A stretch of 64,000 bases of DNA, taken from positions 124,001-188,000 of the forward strand of contig NZ_LMUS01000001.1 of the NCBI RefSeq assembly GCF_009765835.1, read 5' to 3'. Position numbers and translations under genes: made by a program. This document shows, piece by piece, positions 1 through 8,719 of this stretch. The notes below the pieces were generated by a model, which had not been told where the DNA came from, did not search any database, and saw only the letters and a list, made by a program, of their open reading frames with translations. The stretch is from Granulicella sp. L56 (GTDB lineage Bacteria; Acidobacteriota; Terriglobia; Terriglobales; Acidobacteriaceae). Within the stretch, counting starts at the first letter, position 1. Each line of letters begins with the position of its first letter.

Positions 1-743
1 AAGCTCGCAATCTTGTACTTGCCCCGTATCATAACCGCCGCTGGGACGGAGACTTCCTCACCATCCGCAAGCTCGTCGACCAGAAGGCCGTGGGCAGACT
101 TGTCACCTTCGAGTCCCACTTCGACCGCTTCCGTCCGCTGCCCCGCGAGGCCACATGGAAGGAGGCTGGAAGCGCAGCCAACGGTATGCTCTTCGATCTT
201 GGGCCGCACCTCGTCGATCAGACATTGGCCCTCTTCGGCTCACCTCAGGCCATCACCGCCAGCGTCCGCAAAGACCGCGACGCCACTGAGATTGAAGACG
301 CCTTCGACATCACCCTGCACTATCCAAGGCTGCTCGCCCACTGCCGAGCCACCCTGCTGGCCTGCGAGAATGCCCCCCGCTTTCTGCTCCACGGCACCCA
401 TGGCAGCTTCAAGAAGTACGGCCTCGATCCGCAGGAGCCGGCCCTTCTCGGAGGAGCAAAGGTGCCGCGCATGGGCGATGCAAAAGCATGGCTCAATGAG
501 CCGGAATCGGAGTGGGGGGTCCTGACCGTCGCTCCCAACCCAGCCGATCCCAGCACGTTGACCCGCACCCCCGTCAAGACCGAGACCGGCGACTACCGCA
601 ACTATTACGCCAACGTGCGCGATGCCATCAATGGCAAGGCTCCGCTGGCGGTCCAGCCCGAAGACGCCTATCGCGTCATTAGGCTTCTCGAAATGGCCCG
701 CGAAAGCTCAGCGGAAGCTCGCACTCTTCCCGTCAGCTTCTGA
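1..743 (+). CDS. Gfo/Idh/MocA family oxidoreductase, C-terminal part (start outside window)
   Basis: The reading frame is open from base 3 to the stop at 741-743 and has no credible internal start, so the gene begins before the window. About 246 residues are visible. They begin with the stretch YHNRRWDGDF, typical of the start of the substrate-binding alpha/beta domain in Gfo/Idh/MocA dehydrogenases, followed by the family pattern with GxLFDLGPHLVDQ (metal/substrate-side histidine) near residue 65. The N-terminal Rossmann domain that binds NAD(P) is missing from view. The role is probably NAD(P)-dependent oxidation or reduction of a sugar or polyol; the substrate cannot be told. A strong hairpin follows the gene. 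Confidence 0.85.
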   Translation, partial: ARNLVLAPYHNRRWDGDFLTIRKLVDQKAVGRLVTFESHFDRFRPLPREATWKEAGSAANGMLFDLGPHLVDQTLALFGSPQAITASVRKDRDATEIEDAFDITLHYPRLLAHCRATLLACENAPRFLLHGTHGSFKKYGLDPQEPALLGGAKVPRMGDAKAWLNEPESEWGVLTVAPNPADPSTLTRTPVKTETGDYRNYYANVRDAINGKAPLAVQPEDAYRVIRLLEMARESSAEARTLPVSF

Positions 744-759
744 AGCTATAAACCTTCAA

Positions 760-814
760 AGCAGCAAATGGCCCCATCTTCAACATTACGCTGAAGATGG
801 GACCATTTGCTGCT
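760..814. terminator. Long bidirectional hairpin between convergent genes
   Basis: Arms 760-782 and 792-814 are 23 bases each and are complementary except for one mismatch, with a 9-base loop. It sits exactly between the stop of the oxidoreductase (743) and the stop of araD on the other strand (829), so it most likely ends transcription from both sides. There is no clean T-run on the plus side, so intrinsic termination is inferred from position and stem strength. Confidence 0.75.
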
Positions 815-828
815 TGTTGTGTTCCGAA

Positions 829-1524
829 TCAGCGGGACTGTCCATAGGTCGCCGAAGCACCGTGCTTCCTGAAGTAGTGGCGATCCAGCAGAGCCTGCGA
901 GACTCCTTTGCAATCAGCCTGCAAGGTCAGTGTCCGGTAAGCCATCCGCGCCACAGCCTCCAGCACCACCGCATTGTGCGCCGCGTCATGCGGAGTCCTG
1001 CCCCAGACAAAGGGAGCATGTCCGGCCACGAGGCAGGCAGGCACAGCCAGCGGATCGATTCCTTTGAAGCGGTTGACGATGGCCAAACCCGTCTCATGCA
1101 CGTACCGTCCGCCGATGGCCTCGTCGGTAAGCTCTTCGGTCACCGGAACCGGTCCATAGAAGTAGTCGGCATGGGTCGTCCCCAGTGCTGGGATCGCCAT
1201 CCCTGCCTGAGCAAAGCTGGTGGCATACTCCGAGTGGGTATGCACTACGGCCCCAATCTCGGCGAATTCGCGATAGAGCAGCGTATGCGTATCCAGATCA
1301 GAGGAAGGCCGCAGCGTGCCCTCGACGATCTTCCCGTGCAGGTCGGTCACCACCATATGCTCCGGCCTCAGTTCGTCGTAATCGACGCCGGAGGGCTTAA
1401 TCACCACCAATCCCTGCTTGCGATCCACACCGCTGGCATTGCCAAACGTGTAGAGGACAAGCCCCCGCCGAACCAGCTCCAGATTGGCCTCAAGCACCGA
1501 TTTCCGCAATTCTTCAAGCAGCAT
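829..1524 (-). CDS. araD: L-ribulose-5-phosphate 4-epimerase (class II aldolase family)
   Basis: The product is 231 residues, the same length as Escherichia coli AraD. It should convert L-ribulose 5-phosphate to D-xylulose 5-phosphate in the cytoplasm, linking arabinose to the pentose phosphate pathway. The family layout is clear: GNASG near residue 28, IKPSG near 42, SSDLDTH with the conserved Asp at about 76, the metal ligands HTH at 95 and 97, a third His at about 169 in VAGHAPF, and a C-terminal Tyr near 227. The open frame extends further upstream, but the ATG at 1522-1524 is chosen because homology starts there and an AAAGAGG-type ribosome site lies about six bases before it. No other arabinose genes are adjacent; related aldolases such as UlaF or SgbE have the same fold, so the exact sugar is less certain. 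Confidence 0.88.
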   Translation of the reverse strand: MLLEELRKSVLEANLELVRRGLVLYTFGNASGVDRKQGLVVIKPSGVDYDELRPEHMVVTDLHGKIVEGTLRPSSDLDTHTLLYREFAEIGAVVHTHSEYATSFAQAGMAIPALGTTHADYFYGPVPVTEELTDEAIGGRYVHETGLAIVNRFKGIDPLAVPACLVAGHAPFVWGRTPHDAAHNAVVLEAVARMAYRTLTLQADCKGVSQALLDRHYFRKHGASATYGQSR

Positions 1525-1623
1525 CAACAGCCTCTTTCTAAGCAATTCCGCACAATGCCATGCAATGGTTTCAGAATATCTGAAACGCCTGATGAAGATG
1601 CTTTCCCTTGATAAAGTAACTCT

Positions 1624-2886
1624 ATGAGCATCGAGCAGGATCAGGTCATGAACATTGAGCAAGATACGAACGCCCAGTCCCTTCCCCTTGGCTTCGAATG
1701 GGGTGCGATCAAAGCTGGCATCAAGGCCAGCGGAAAGCTGGACGTAGCTGTCGCCATCGCCCCCAAAACCGCCAATGCAGCGGTGATGTACACGAAAAAT
1801 CAGGTTGTTGCGGCACCTGTGACCGTAGGCCGACGTCATCTCCAATCCACCGGCGGAAGAGTTGCCGCCGTGCTGGTCAACGCCGGCAACGCCAACTGCG
1901 CCACCGGGCAGGCCGGAATCGAAGCCTGCGTGCAAACCTGTGTCGCTGCGGCAGAGACATTTCACTGCATCTTCGACGAGGTCTTTCCCTCCTCGACCGG
2001 CATCATCGGTGTTCCCTTCCCCGCAGAAAAAGTAATCGCCGCCCTGCCTGCCATACAGACCGTGCTGGGCAGCACTTCAGATCACGCAGAGCTTTTTGCC
2101 CAGGCCATCATGACGACCGACACGCGCATGAAGACCGCTCGCGCCGTCGTCGACATCGACGGAGCCAAGATTAATATCTTCGGCGCTGCAAAGGGCGCAG
2201 GTATGATTCATCCCCAGCTTGGAGCACCGGTCGGCCCTCCGCACGCCACGATGCTGGTCTATCTCTTCACCGATCTGGCAGCCGAGACGGAGGAACTCAG
2301 CAGGCTTTTGCAGCCAGCCGTAGAGCAGAGCTTTAATTGCATCTCCATCGACGGGGATACCTCGACCAACGACACCGTATTGTTGCTGGCCAGCGGAGCC
2401 AGCGGAGTCAAGCTCAACGAACGGACGGGCGAGCCTTTTGCCAACGCACTCAATCTGGTGTGCGGCTCGCTGGCCCACCAGATTGTTGACGACGGCGAGG
2501 GCGTGGGCCATGTAGTGACACTACACATTACTGGGGCTCGCACGCCGTCGGAAGCAAAGCAGGTTGCCAAGGCCATCGCTCACTCCCCTCTTTGCAAGAC
2601 GGCATGGTCAAGTGCAGACCCGAACTGGGGCCGCCTGCTGGCAGCCGCCGGATATAGCGGCGTGGCGTTCGATCCGGAGAGGGTCAACATCAGGATCGGC
2701 ACACAACCCGTCTTTGAGCTCGGGATGCGGGCGCCGCTCTTCGATGAAGCTGCGGCCCATGCGACGATGCAGGAACGCGAATACACCATCACACTCGATC
2801 TGGGACAAGGCAATGCCGAATGCAGATTCATTACCTGTGACCTTACGGCGGAATATGTGCGGATTAATGCCGATTACTCCACCTAG
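1624..2886 (+). CDS. argJ: Bifunctional ornithine acetyltransferase / N-acetylglutamate synthase
   Basis: ArgJ moves the acetyl group from N-acetylornithine to glutamate, recycling it in arginine synthesis; the bifunctional form also uses acetyl-CoA. The 420-residue product shows the family pattern: NAGNANCATG around 86-95, SSTGIIG near 123, MTTDT near 163, KGAGMIHP at 190-197 and the self-cleavage site Ala-Thr at about 208-209 within ATML. Cleavage there gives alpha and beta chains, with the Thr as nucleophile. Between GMIHP and ATML there are about ten residues, more than the usual GMIHPNMATM spacing. Two ATGs (1624, 1648) are possible; the second has an AGGA motif upstream. It stands alone, without other arg genes. 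Confidence 0.93.
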   Translation: MSIEQDQVMNIEQDTNAQSLPLGFEWGAIKAGIKASGKLDVAVAIAPKTANAAVMYTKNQVVAAPVTVGRRHLQSTGGRVAAVLVNAGNANCATGQAGIEACVQTCVAAAETFHCIFDEVFPSSTGIIGVPFPAEKVIAALPAIQTVLGSTSDHAELFAQAIMTTDTRMKTARAVVDIDGAKINIFGAAKGAGMIHPQLGAPVGPPHATMLVYLFTDLAAETEELSRLLQPAVEQSFNCISIDGDTSTNDTVLLLASGASGVKLNERTGEPFANALNLVCGSLAHQIVDDGEGVGHVVTLHITGARTPSEAKQVAKAIAHSPLCKTAWSSADPNWGRLLAAAGYSGVAFDPERVNIRIGTQPVFELGMRAPLFDEAAAHATMQEREYTITLDLGQGNAECRFITCDLTAEYVRINADYST

Positions 2887-3058
2887 AACTTGTTTCTGAA
2901 ATCGACTTCTCCCCGGTCGATTATCAGATACCCACTGGCAGATTTCCCTTGAAAAAGGGGACGCTAGTGACGTTTGTGCCCTAAGACGACTATCCTAGAA
3001 CCAGTGCACTTGGAGCGCTGACCTACAACCCCGGCAACTACGGATATAAGGACTGCTT
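2887..3058. other. Intergenic stretch between argJ and aceE with two small hairpins
   Basis: A 7-base-pair hairpin at 2900-2922 follows argJ and may help end it. A second small stem with a GAAA loop lies at 2946-2959. The aceE ribosome site AAGGA sits about seven bases before its ATG. No gene or further element is visible. Confidence 0.4.
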
Positions 3059-5725
3059 ATGACGATGAAACTTGAAACTCCGGCCCAGATTGATTTTTCC
3101 GAAGAAGTGTCCGAGTGGATTGAGGCGTTTGACGAGGTCATTGCGAATGACTGGGAACAGGGCGCAGAACTTCTCGAAACCCTTCGGCAGAGAGCGCAGC
3201 AGGCCGGGGTGCCGACGTCGAGTGAGTTGACGACGCGATATCTGAATACCATTCCAAAGCACGATGAGGTTCCCTATCCCGGCGACCGGGCGCTGGAGCG
3301 CCGCGTCGAAGCGCTGCTTCGCTGGAATGCGATGGCAATGGTGCATGGCCAGAATAAAAAAGACGCCGGTATTGGCGGTCACATCTCGACGTATTCTTCA
3401 CTCGCGACCCTGCTTGAGGTCGGCTTCAATCATTTCTTTCACGCCAAGTATGGAGACCAGCCGGGAGACTTCATCTACTTCCAGGGACATGCCTCTCCGG
3501 GCGTCTATGCTCGCGCTTATCTCGAAGGCAGGCTCGACGACTCGCATCTCAAAAACTTCCGTCACGAGCTGCGCGACACTCCCGGTCTGAGTTCCTATCC
3601 GCACCCGTGGCTGATGCCAAACTTCTGGAACTTCCCCACGGTGTCCATGGGCATCGGCCCCCTCAATGCCATCTATCAGGCACGCTTCATGCGCTATCTT
3701 GAGCATCGCGGGCTTATCCAGGCAACCGAGCGCAAGGTCTGGGCTTTTGTCGGCGACGGCGAGACCGACGAGGTCGATACGCTGGGCGCAATCGCTGTTG
3801 CTGCTCGCGAAAATCTGGACAATCTCATCTTTGTGGTGAACTGCAATTTGCAGCGTCTCGATGGCCCTGTGCGCGGTAACAAGCGCATTATCGACGAGCT
3901 CGAAGGCCACTTCCGCGGAGCAGGATGGAACGTCATCAAGGTCATCTGGGGTTCCGATTGGGACGCACTCTTTGAGCGCGATCACACTGGCCTGTTGCTC
4001 AAGCGGATGGAAGAGTGCGTGGACGGAGACTTCCAGACCTTCAAGGCAAAGGACGGCGCTTATTTGCGCGAAAATTTCTTCGGCAAGTATCCGGAGCTGC
4101 TCGAACTGGTACGCGATCTGACCGATGAGCAGCTCGAGCGGCTGCATCGCGGCGGTCACGATCCGGCGAAGATTTACAACGCATACAAGCGGGCGATGGA
4201 GCACAAGGGCGGCCCAACCGTCATTCTGGCCAAGACCGTAAAGGGCTTCGGCATGGGCTCGTCGCAGGCGCGCAACGCCACGCACAACGAAAAGAAGATG
4301 GTGGACTCCGAACTGGCCGCCTTTGTAAAGCGGTTCGATATTCCCATTCCAGAAGAGGCAGCAGTCCATGGAACGCCCTATCGTCCCGCGCAGGATTCTC
4401 CTGAAATCGTGTACTTGCAAGAGCGGCGTCGGGAGTTGGGTGGATATCTCCCGAAACGCGAAGTGCCGAAGTCGGATTTCGTCGCTCCGGAATTGGATTA
4501 TTTTGCCGAGTGGACCGCAGGCTCGAATAAGCGCGCTGTTTCGACAACGATGGGCTTTGTCAGCATCCTTCGTCACCTGTTGAAGGATCCGAAGATCGGT
4601 AAGCTTATCGTGCCGATCCTGCCCGACGAAGGCCGCACCTTTGGCATGGAATCGGCGATCCGTCAGGTAGGCATCTACGCACCCGAAGGCCAGAAATATA
4701 GTCCGCACGATGCCGACATGCTGCTCTACTACCGCGAAGCGCAGGACGGGCAGATTCTCGAAGAAGGCATTACTGAAGCTGGTTCGATGGCGTCGTTCAC
4801 CGCAGCAGGCACGGCCTACGCAAACTACAAGATTCCGACCATTCCCTTTTACATGTACTACTCGATGTTTGGATTTCAGCGCATCGGCGACATGGTGTGG
4901 GCATTCGCCGACTCGCGCGGCAAGGGCTTCCTGATGGGTGGCACTGCTGGACGCACGACGATGCTCGGCGAAGGGCTGCAGCACCAGGATGGCCACAGCA
5001 TCGTGCTGGCAAGCACGGTCCCGACCTGCATTACCTATGATCCGGCATTCGTCTATGAGCTTGTCGTGGTGGTACAGGATGGCATTCGCCGGATGTACGA
5101 GAAGGGCGAAGACGTCTTCTACTACATCACCATGTACAACGAAGATTACGCCATGCCCGCGATGCCGAAAGGTGCTGCCGAAGGTATTCTGCGTGGCCTG
5201 TACAAACTGAAGCCGGCAATCGAAGGTGAAGCAGTCGCACAGCTCTTCGGCAGTGGAACCATCCTTAACGAAGTGCTTCGCGCTCAGGAGATTCTAGCGA
5301 CGAAGTACGGTGTACAGACCGACGTATGGAGCGTTACCAGCTACAACGAGTTGCGGCGCGATGCGCTGGCAGTGGAGCGCTGGAACCGCCTCCATCCCGC
5401 CGAGAAGGAGCGCCAGAGCTATCTGCAGACGGCCATGGCGGGAACACAAGGGCCAATTATCGCGGCCAGCGATTATATGAAGGTCGTGCCCGACCAGCTA
5501 TCACCATGGCTGGCAAACAGACTTGTATCGCTGGGAACCGATGGCTTTGGCCGCAGCGACAATCGCGAGCATCTGCGCAGCCACTTTGAAGTCAACGCAG
5601 AGTCCATTGTTGGGGCGACTCTCTCGAAGCTTTCTCGCGAGGGCAAGTTCAAGCCGAAGCAGGCGCAAAAGGCACTCGCCGAACTCGGCCTCGATGTCGA
5701 GGCTGGCGATCCTGCCCGGGCTTAG
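3059..5725 (+). CDS. aceE: Pyruvate dehydrogenase E1 component, homodimeric type
   Basis: The 888-residue protein matches the homodimeric (AceE) form of pyruvate dehydrogenase E1, which decarboxylates pyruvate with thiamine diphosphate and transfers the acetyl group to the lipoyl E2. The ThDP motif begins with GDGETDE near residue 231 and ends with the NCN about 30 residues on. Further family signatures are GHASPGVYARA near 140, GFGMGSSQARN near 400, LPDEGRTFGME near 520 and QDGHSIVLAS near 645. Length is the family norm. An AAGGA site precedes the ATG. E2 and E3 genes are not in the window; a strong terminator follows directly, so the next gene is probably transcribed separately or by readthrough. 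Confidence 0.95.
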   Translation: MTMKLETPAQIDFSEEVSEWIEAFDEVIANDWEQGAELLETLRQRAQQAGVPTSSELTTRYLNTIPKHDEVPYPGDRALERRVEALLRWNAMAMVHGQNKKDAGIGGHISTYSSLATLLEVGFNHFFHAKYGDQPGDFIYFQGHASPGVYARAYLEGRLDDSHLKNFRHELRDTPGLSSYPHPWLMPNFWNFPTVSMGIGPLNAIYQARFMRYLEHRGLIQATERKVWAFVGDGETDEVDTLGAIAVAARENLDNLIFVVNCNLQRLDGPVRGNKRIIDELEGHFRGAGWNVIKVIWGSDWDALFERDHTGLLLKRMEECVDGDFQTFKAKDGAYLRENFFGKYPELLELVRDLTDEQLERLHRGGHDPAKIYNAYKRAMEHKGGPTVILAKTVKGFGMGSSQARNATHNEKKMVDSELAAFVKRFDIPIPEEAAVHGTPYRPAQDSPEIVYLQERRRELGGYLPKREVPKSDFVAPELDYFAEWTAGSNKRAVSTTMGFVSILRHLLKDPKIGKLIVPILPDEGRTFGMESAIRQVGIYAPEGQKYSPHDADMLLYYREAQDGQILEEGITEAGSMASFTAAGTAYANYKIPTIPFYMYYSMFGFQRIGDMVWAFADSRGKGFLMGGTAGRTTMLGEGLQHQDGHSIVLASTVPTCITYDPAFVYELVVVVQDGIRRMYEKGEDVFYYITMYNEDYAMPAMPKGAAEGILRGLYKLKPAIEGEAVAQLFGSGTILNEVLRAQEILATKYGVQTDVWSVTSYNELRRDALAVERWNRLHPAEKERQSYLQTAMAGTQGPIIAASDYMKVVPDQLSPWLANRLVSLGTDGFGRSDNREHLRSHFEVNAESIVGATLSKLSREGKFKPKQAQKALAELGLDVEAGDPARA

Positions 5726-5755
5726 CTTGCGGTAGTTAGCAGTCTATTTTTAGAT

Positions 5756-5784
5756 CGAGGGTTCCTCACGGGGCCCTCGTTTTT
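5756..5784 (+). terminator. Intrinsic terminator after aceE
   Basis: Stem 5756-5765 pairs with 5770-5779 (ten pairs, two of them G-T wobbles) around a TCAC loop, followed by TTTTT at 5780-5784. It lies about 30 bases after the aceE stop and has the full form of a rho-independent terminator. Confidence 0.85.
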
Positions 5785-5815
5785 GCAGAAGCGCTGCATC
5801 AATGGGAGACCCGGC

Positions 5816-6676
5816 TTGAGCGAAACGGCACCGCACGAAAATCCATTAGTTCCCAATAAAAAGCTGCGACAGATCTACACCCTGATGGCTCAGGCCAGAT
5901 CGCTGAACGAGCATATCGCCAAAGCACAGCGAAAGACAAAGCGGCAGCGACTGGCCACTGCGTTTGGGGAAGAAGCGTGCCGGATGGCCACGGCCATCGA
6001 ACTTAAGCAGGGAGACCTCGTCAGTGATGTTCGAATGTGCGCGACGATGGATCTTCTCTTCGGCGCTACACTCACTCCCCTTCTCCGTCATATCGCTGCG
6101 GTGATCTCTGGCTCCCAAGCTGAAAACACGATATCGACCGAGACAGCTATCGTTACGCGTCAACTGCCATCGATTGAGAATGCAGAAGACCACCTGCATA
6201 TGGCGCTGGGTGCGGCACTCACCCTTAAGACTCAGAAGCAAAACAATATCGTGATGGCTTACGCTTATCATGCTGAGTTGCCAAAACGTTCCTGGAAACA
6301 AATCCTTGCTCTGGCGGCACAGCTAAATCTGCCAATCATCGTTGTGCTTCTCCCCGAAGCGGAGGGCAAAGGCGAGGCTACGAATATCTGCGCAAAGGCG
6401 AGGTCATTCGGAATTCCTGGAATCCCCGTCGACGCAAACGATGCTGTGGCTCTGTATCGTGTGGCGCAGGAGGCTATTGGCCGTTCTCGCGGAGGGGATG
6501 GGCCCGTCCTGATCGAATGCATTTCTTCTCGAAGGGCAAAGCAACGAAACGACGATGTTAATGATCCTATTCTTCACATGAAAAGATTTTTGACAGGACG
6601 GAAAGTCTGCAGTGAAGAGTGGGCGAATCATGCCGGTGATGCCTTCCGCAAAAAGTTGGCAGCGGCAAAACATTAA
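5816..6676 (+). CDS. Degenerate 2-oxoacid dehydrogenase E1-alpha-like protein
   Basis: About 286 residues with the outline of the E1-alpha subunit of branched 2-oxoacid dehydrogenases: a start resembling YRxMxxARxLxE (here IYTLMAQARSLNE), an AFGEEA segment, and near the end IPVDANDAVALYRVAQEA followed by GDGPVLIEC, close to the family pattern VDGNDVxAVYxxxxEA...GxGPxLIE. The central ThDP motif is not recognisable: where GDG is expected the sequence has AYAY (about 148-151) and where the Asn-Asn is expected it has LLPE. It therefore probably does not bind ThDP and may be regulatory or structural. The start is uncertain: TTG 5783 lies in the terminator T-run, so TTG 5816, with GGGAG upstream, is preferred. 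Confidence 0.65.
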   Translation: MSETAPHENPLVPNKKLRQIYTLMAQARSLNEHIAKAQRKTKRQRLATAFGEEACRMATAIELKQGDLVSDVRMCATMDLLFGATLTPLLRHIAAVISGSQAENTISTETAIVTRQLPSIENAEDHLHMALGAALTLKTQKQNNIVMAYAYHAELPKRSWKQILALAAQLNLPIIVVLLPEAEGKGEATNICAKARSFGIPGIPVDANDAVALYRVAQEAIGRSRGGDGPVLIECISSRRAKQRNDDVNDPILHMKRFLTGRKVCSEEWANHAGDAFRKKLAAAKH

Positions 6677-6771
6677 CGTTTTCATGTTTCCCTCAACTGC
6701 CTGCATCCCTCATTCCAGTGATCGAGACGGTACACTGGTGTAGCGATCTAAATAGAACATTTGAGGTGCAA

Positions 6772-8643
6772 GTGCGGAAAAGAGTCTATCTTCCTATTGC
6801 GATTGTCGTCGTTTGTGCAGGTTCAGCTATATTTGCACAGACGTCGACATCCCCATCGCAGTCAGCGCCAGCGGCGTTGCCGGCTTATGCGCCACAAAGT
6901 CAGACTACGGCTCCCGCAGCAGCCCCGCCTCAGAAAACGGGCCAGCCCGCTGTGCCACCTGCAACGGCTTCGCCGGAAAATCCCTTCACCGCTTATGTTC
7001 CTTATGGGCCACTCGATGAAGACAAGTTGCCAGACCGTTACGGATCGACCTATATCCCGGTAGACAGTTGGGTCTATCCTGCCATGACCCGGCTCTACTC
7101 CATGGGATTTCTCGACACGATGTTTCTGGGAATGCGTCCCTGGACGCGCCGCAGTGCGCTGCACATGCTTCAGGAATCGAAATACGACATCATCCACAGC
7201 GATAACGAAGAAGCGCAGGACATTCTGGTGAAGCTCTTGACCGAGTTCGATGCGGAAGTTCCTTCAGGATACACGGCTCGTGGAGCGGTTTATGGATTGG
7301 AGTCCACCTACACACGTTTCATGGGAATCGGCGGGACACCTCTACGTGACAGCTATCACCTGGGCCAGACGATAGCGAACGACTACGGACGCCCCTACCA
7401 ATCCGGCTTTAACAACCTCACCGGCCTTTCAACGGTGAATGAGTGGGGGCCGTTCTCACTCTACGTGCGTGGCGAATATCAACATTCTCCATCGGCAACG
7501 GGATATTCCTATGCACTCGCGAGCCAGCTATCAGCCATTGACACCATCCCTTATGGTCCGCCCAATGAGCCTCAGGACACAATTCCCGCGGGGCCTATCT
7601 CTGCGCAAAATCCCTTTCGCCTGGTAGAGGCGTCTCTTTCCTTGCACCTGCTTGGCCATGAAATTTCGGGAGGCAAGACAGATGCATGGCTTGGGCCGGC
7701 TGCCGGCGGCGCGATGGCATGGTCCAACAACGCGGAGAACATCTATTCCTTTCGCGTGAACAGAGTCGAACCGCTGAATATCTTCCTGCTGTCGAAACTG
7801 CTGGGACCGGTTCGATATGACTTCTTCATCGGCAGCCTCAAAGGGCATACCTCTCCCAATAGTCCCTGGGTCCACTCCGAGATGTTTTCGTTCCGTCCAA
7901 CGGTCAACTTTGAGTTCGGCTTCCAAAGAACAATCATCTTCGGCGGAGAGGGTCATGCTCCTGTCACCTTGCACACTTTTCTCAAGGGCTTCTTCGATAC
8001 CAGCGATACGAGTGCAGCGGAGAAGTTCTCACGGGACGATCCAGGAGCTCGCTTCAGCGACTTTAATTTTTCCTATCGTCTGCCGTTTGTTAGAAAATAT
8101 GCCACTCTCTATATCGATTCGATTGCGCATGACGACGTAACTCCCATCAGCGCTCCGCGGCGTGCCGCTTATCGTACCGGCCTCTACATCTCCCAGTTTC
8201 CCAAGTTTCACAAACTTGATTTGAGACTCGAGGGGGTTACGACCGACCCCGGAGTAGCGAGAAGTTCTAACGGCGAATTCAATTATTTTGAAACAATTCA
8301 ACTACAGGGATATACCAACAAGGGATTTATCATGGGCGACTGGATCGGCCGCGAAGCAAAAGGCGGACAGGCGTGGCTGACTTATCACCTATCCGGCAAT
8401 GAATCGATCCAATTGGAATATCTCAATAAGAAGACGCCAAAGGACTTCATTCCAGGCGGGACGACGCAGAACCAGTTCAAAGCCAGCGTGGTGAAAAGAT
8501 TTGGGCCAGACCTGGAACTCAATGGATGGGTGCAGTATGAGGGATGGAAGGCTCCTATTTATAAGTCGGGCCTTCAGAAGGACACTACCGCTGCGGTGCA
8601 GTTTACCTGGTTCCCGAAGTTACACACCTACCCGCAATATTAA
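6772..8643 (+). CDS. Capsule assembly Wzi-family outer-membrane barrel protein
   Basis: The 623-residue protein opens with a signal peptide (KRVYLPIAIVVVCAGS then a cut near AIFAQ), continues with a Pro/Ala/Gln-rich linker to about residue 70, and then with alternating aromatic and polar strands typical of an outer-membrane beta-barrel. Segments such as SWVYPAMTRLYSMGF and MRPWTRRSALHML match what is usual for acidobacterial proteins assigned to the Wzi family, which anchors capsule at the cell surface. GTG 6772 is chosen over the earlier ATG because the signal peptide starts there and GAGG precedes it. Its closeness to the polysaccharide block supports a surface-glycan role, though the exact ligand is unknown. 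Confidence 0.78.
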   Translation: MRKRVYLPIAIVVVCAGSAIFAQTSTSPSQSAPAALPAYAPQSQTTAPAAAPPQKTGQPAVPPATASPENPFTAYVPYGPLDEDKLPDRYGSTYIPVDSWVYPAMTRLYSMGFLDTMFLGMRPWTRRSALHMLQESKYDIIHSDNEEAQDILVKLLTEFDAEVPSGYTARGAVYGLESTYTRFMGIGGTPLRDSYHLGQTIANDYGRPYQSGFNNLTGLSTVNEWGPFSLYVRGEYQHSPSATGYSYALASQLSAIDTIPYGPPNEPQDTIPAGPISAQNPFRLVEASLSLHLLGHEISGGKTDAWLGPAAGGAMAWSNNAENIYSFRVNRVEPLNIFLLSKLLGPVRYDFFIGSLKGHTSPNSPWVHSEMFSFRPTVNFEFGFQRTIIFGGEGHAPVTLHTFLKGFFDTSDTSAAEKFSRDDPGARFSDFNFSYRLPFVRKYATLYIDSIAHDDVTPISAPRRAAYRTGLYISQFPKFHKLDLRLEGVTTDPGVARSSNGEFNYFETIQLQGYTNKGFIMGDWIGREAKGGQAWLTYHLSGNESIQLEYLNKKTPKDFIPGGTTQNQFKASVVKRFGPDLELNGWVQYEGWKAPIYKSGLQKDTTAAVQFTWFPKLHTYPQY

Positions 8644-8659
8644 TAAGTAGTTGGAGAGT

Positions 8660-8692
8660 AAGAGGGCCCAGCCAATTGGCTGGGGCCCTCTT
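8660..8692. terminator. Bidirectional terminator hairpin
   Basis: Arms 8660-8673 and 8678-8692 pair over 14 bases with one bulged G and an AATT loop. It lies between the Wzi-family gene (plus) and the UDP-glucuronate decarboxylase (minus), whose stops face each other, so it likely serves both. Confidence 0.85.
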
Positions 8693-8719
8693 ACGTTTAT
8701 GTCAGTCGCCGAGCGACAC

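Noticed and set aside
622-1611. 329-codon frame on the plus strand
   Set aside because: It lies opposite araD, which has clear catalytic motifs and the right length; the frame has no family features and is a shadow.
3398-4996. 532-codon frame on the minus strand
   Set aside because: It is the complement of aceE; no recognisable domain, composition as expected of a shadow in codon-biased DNA.
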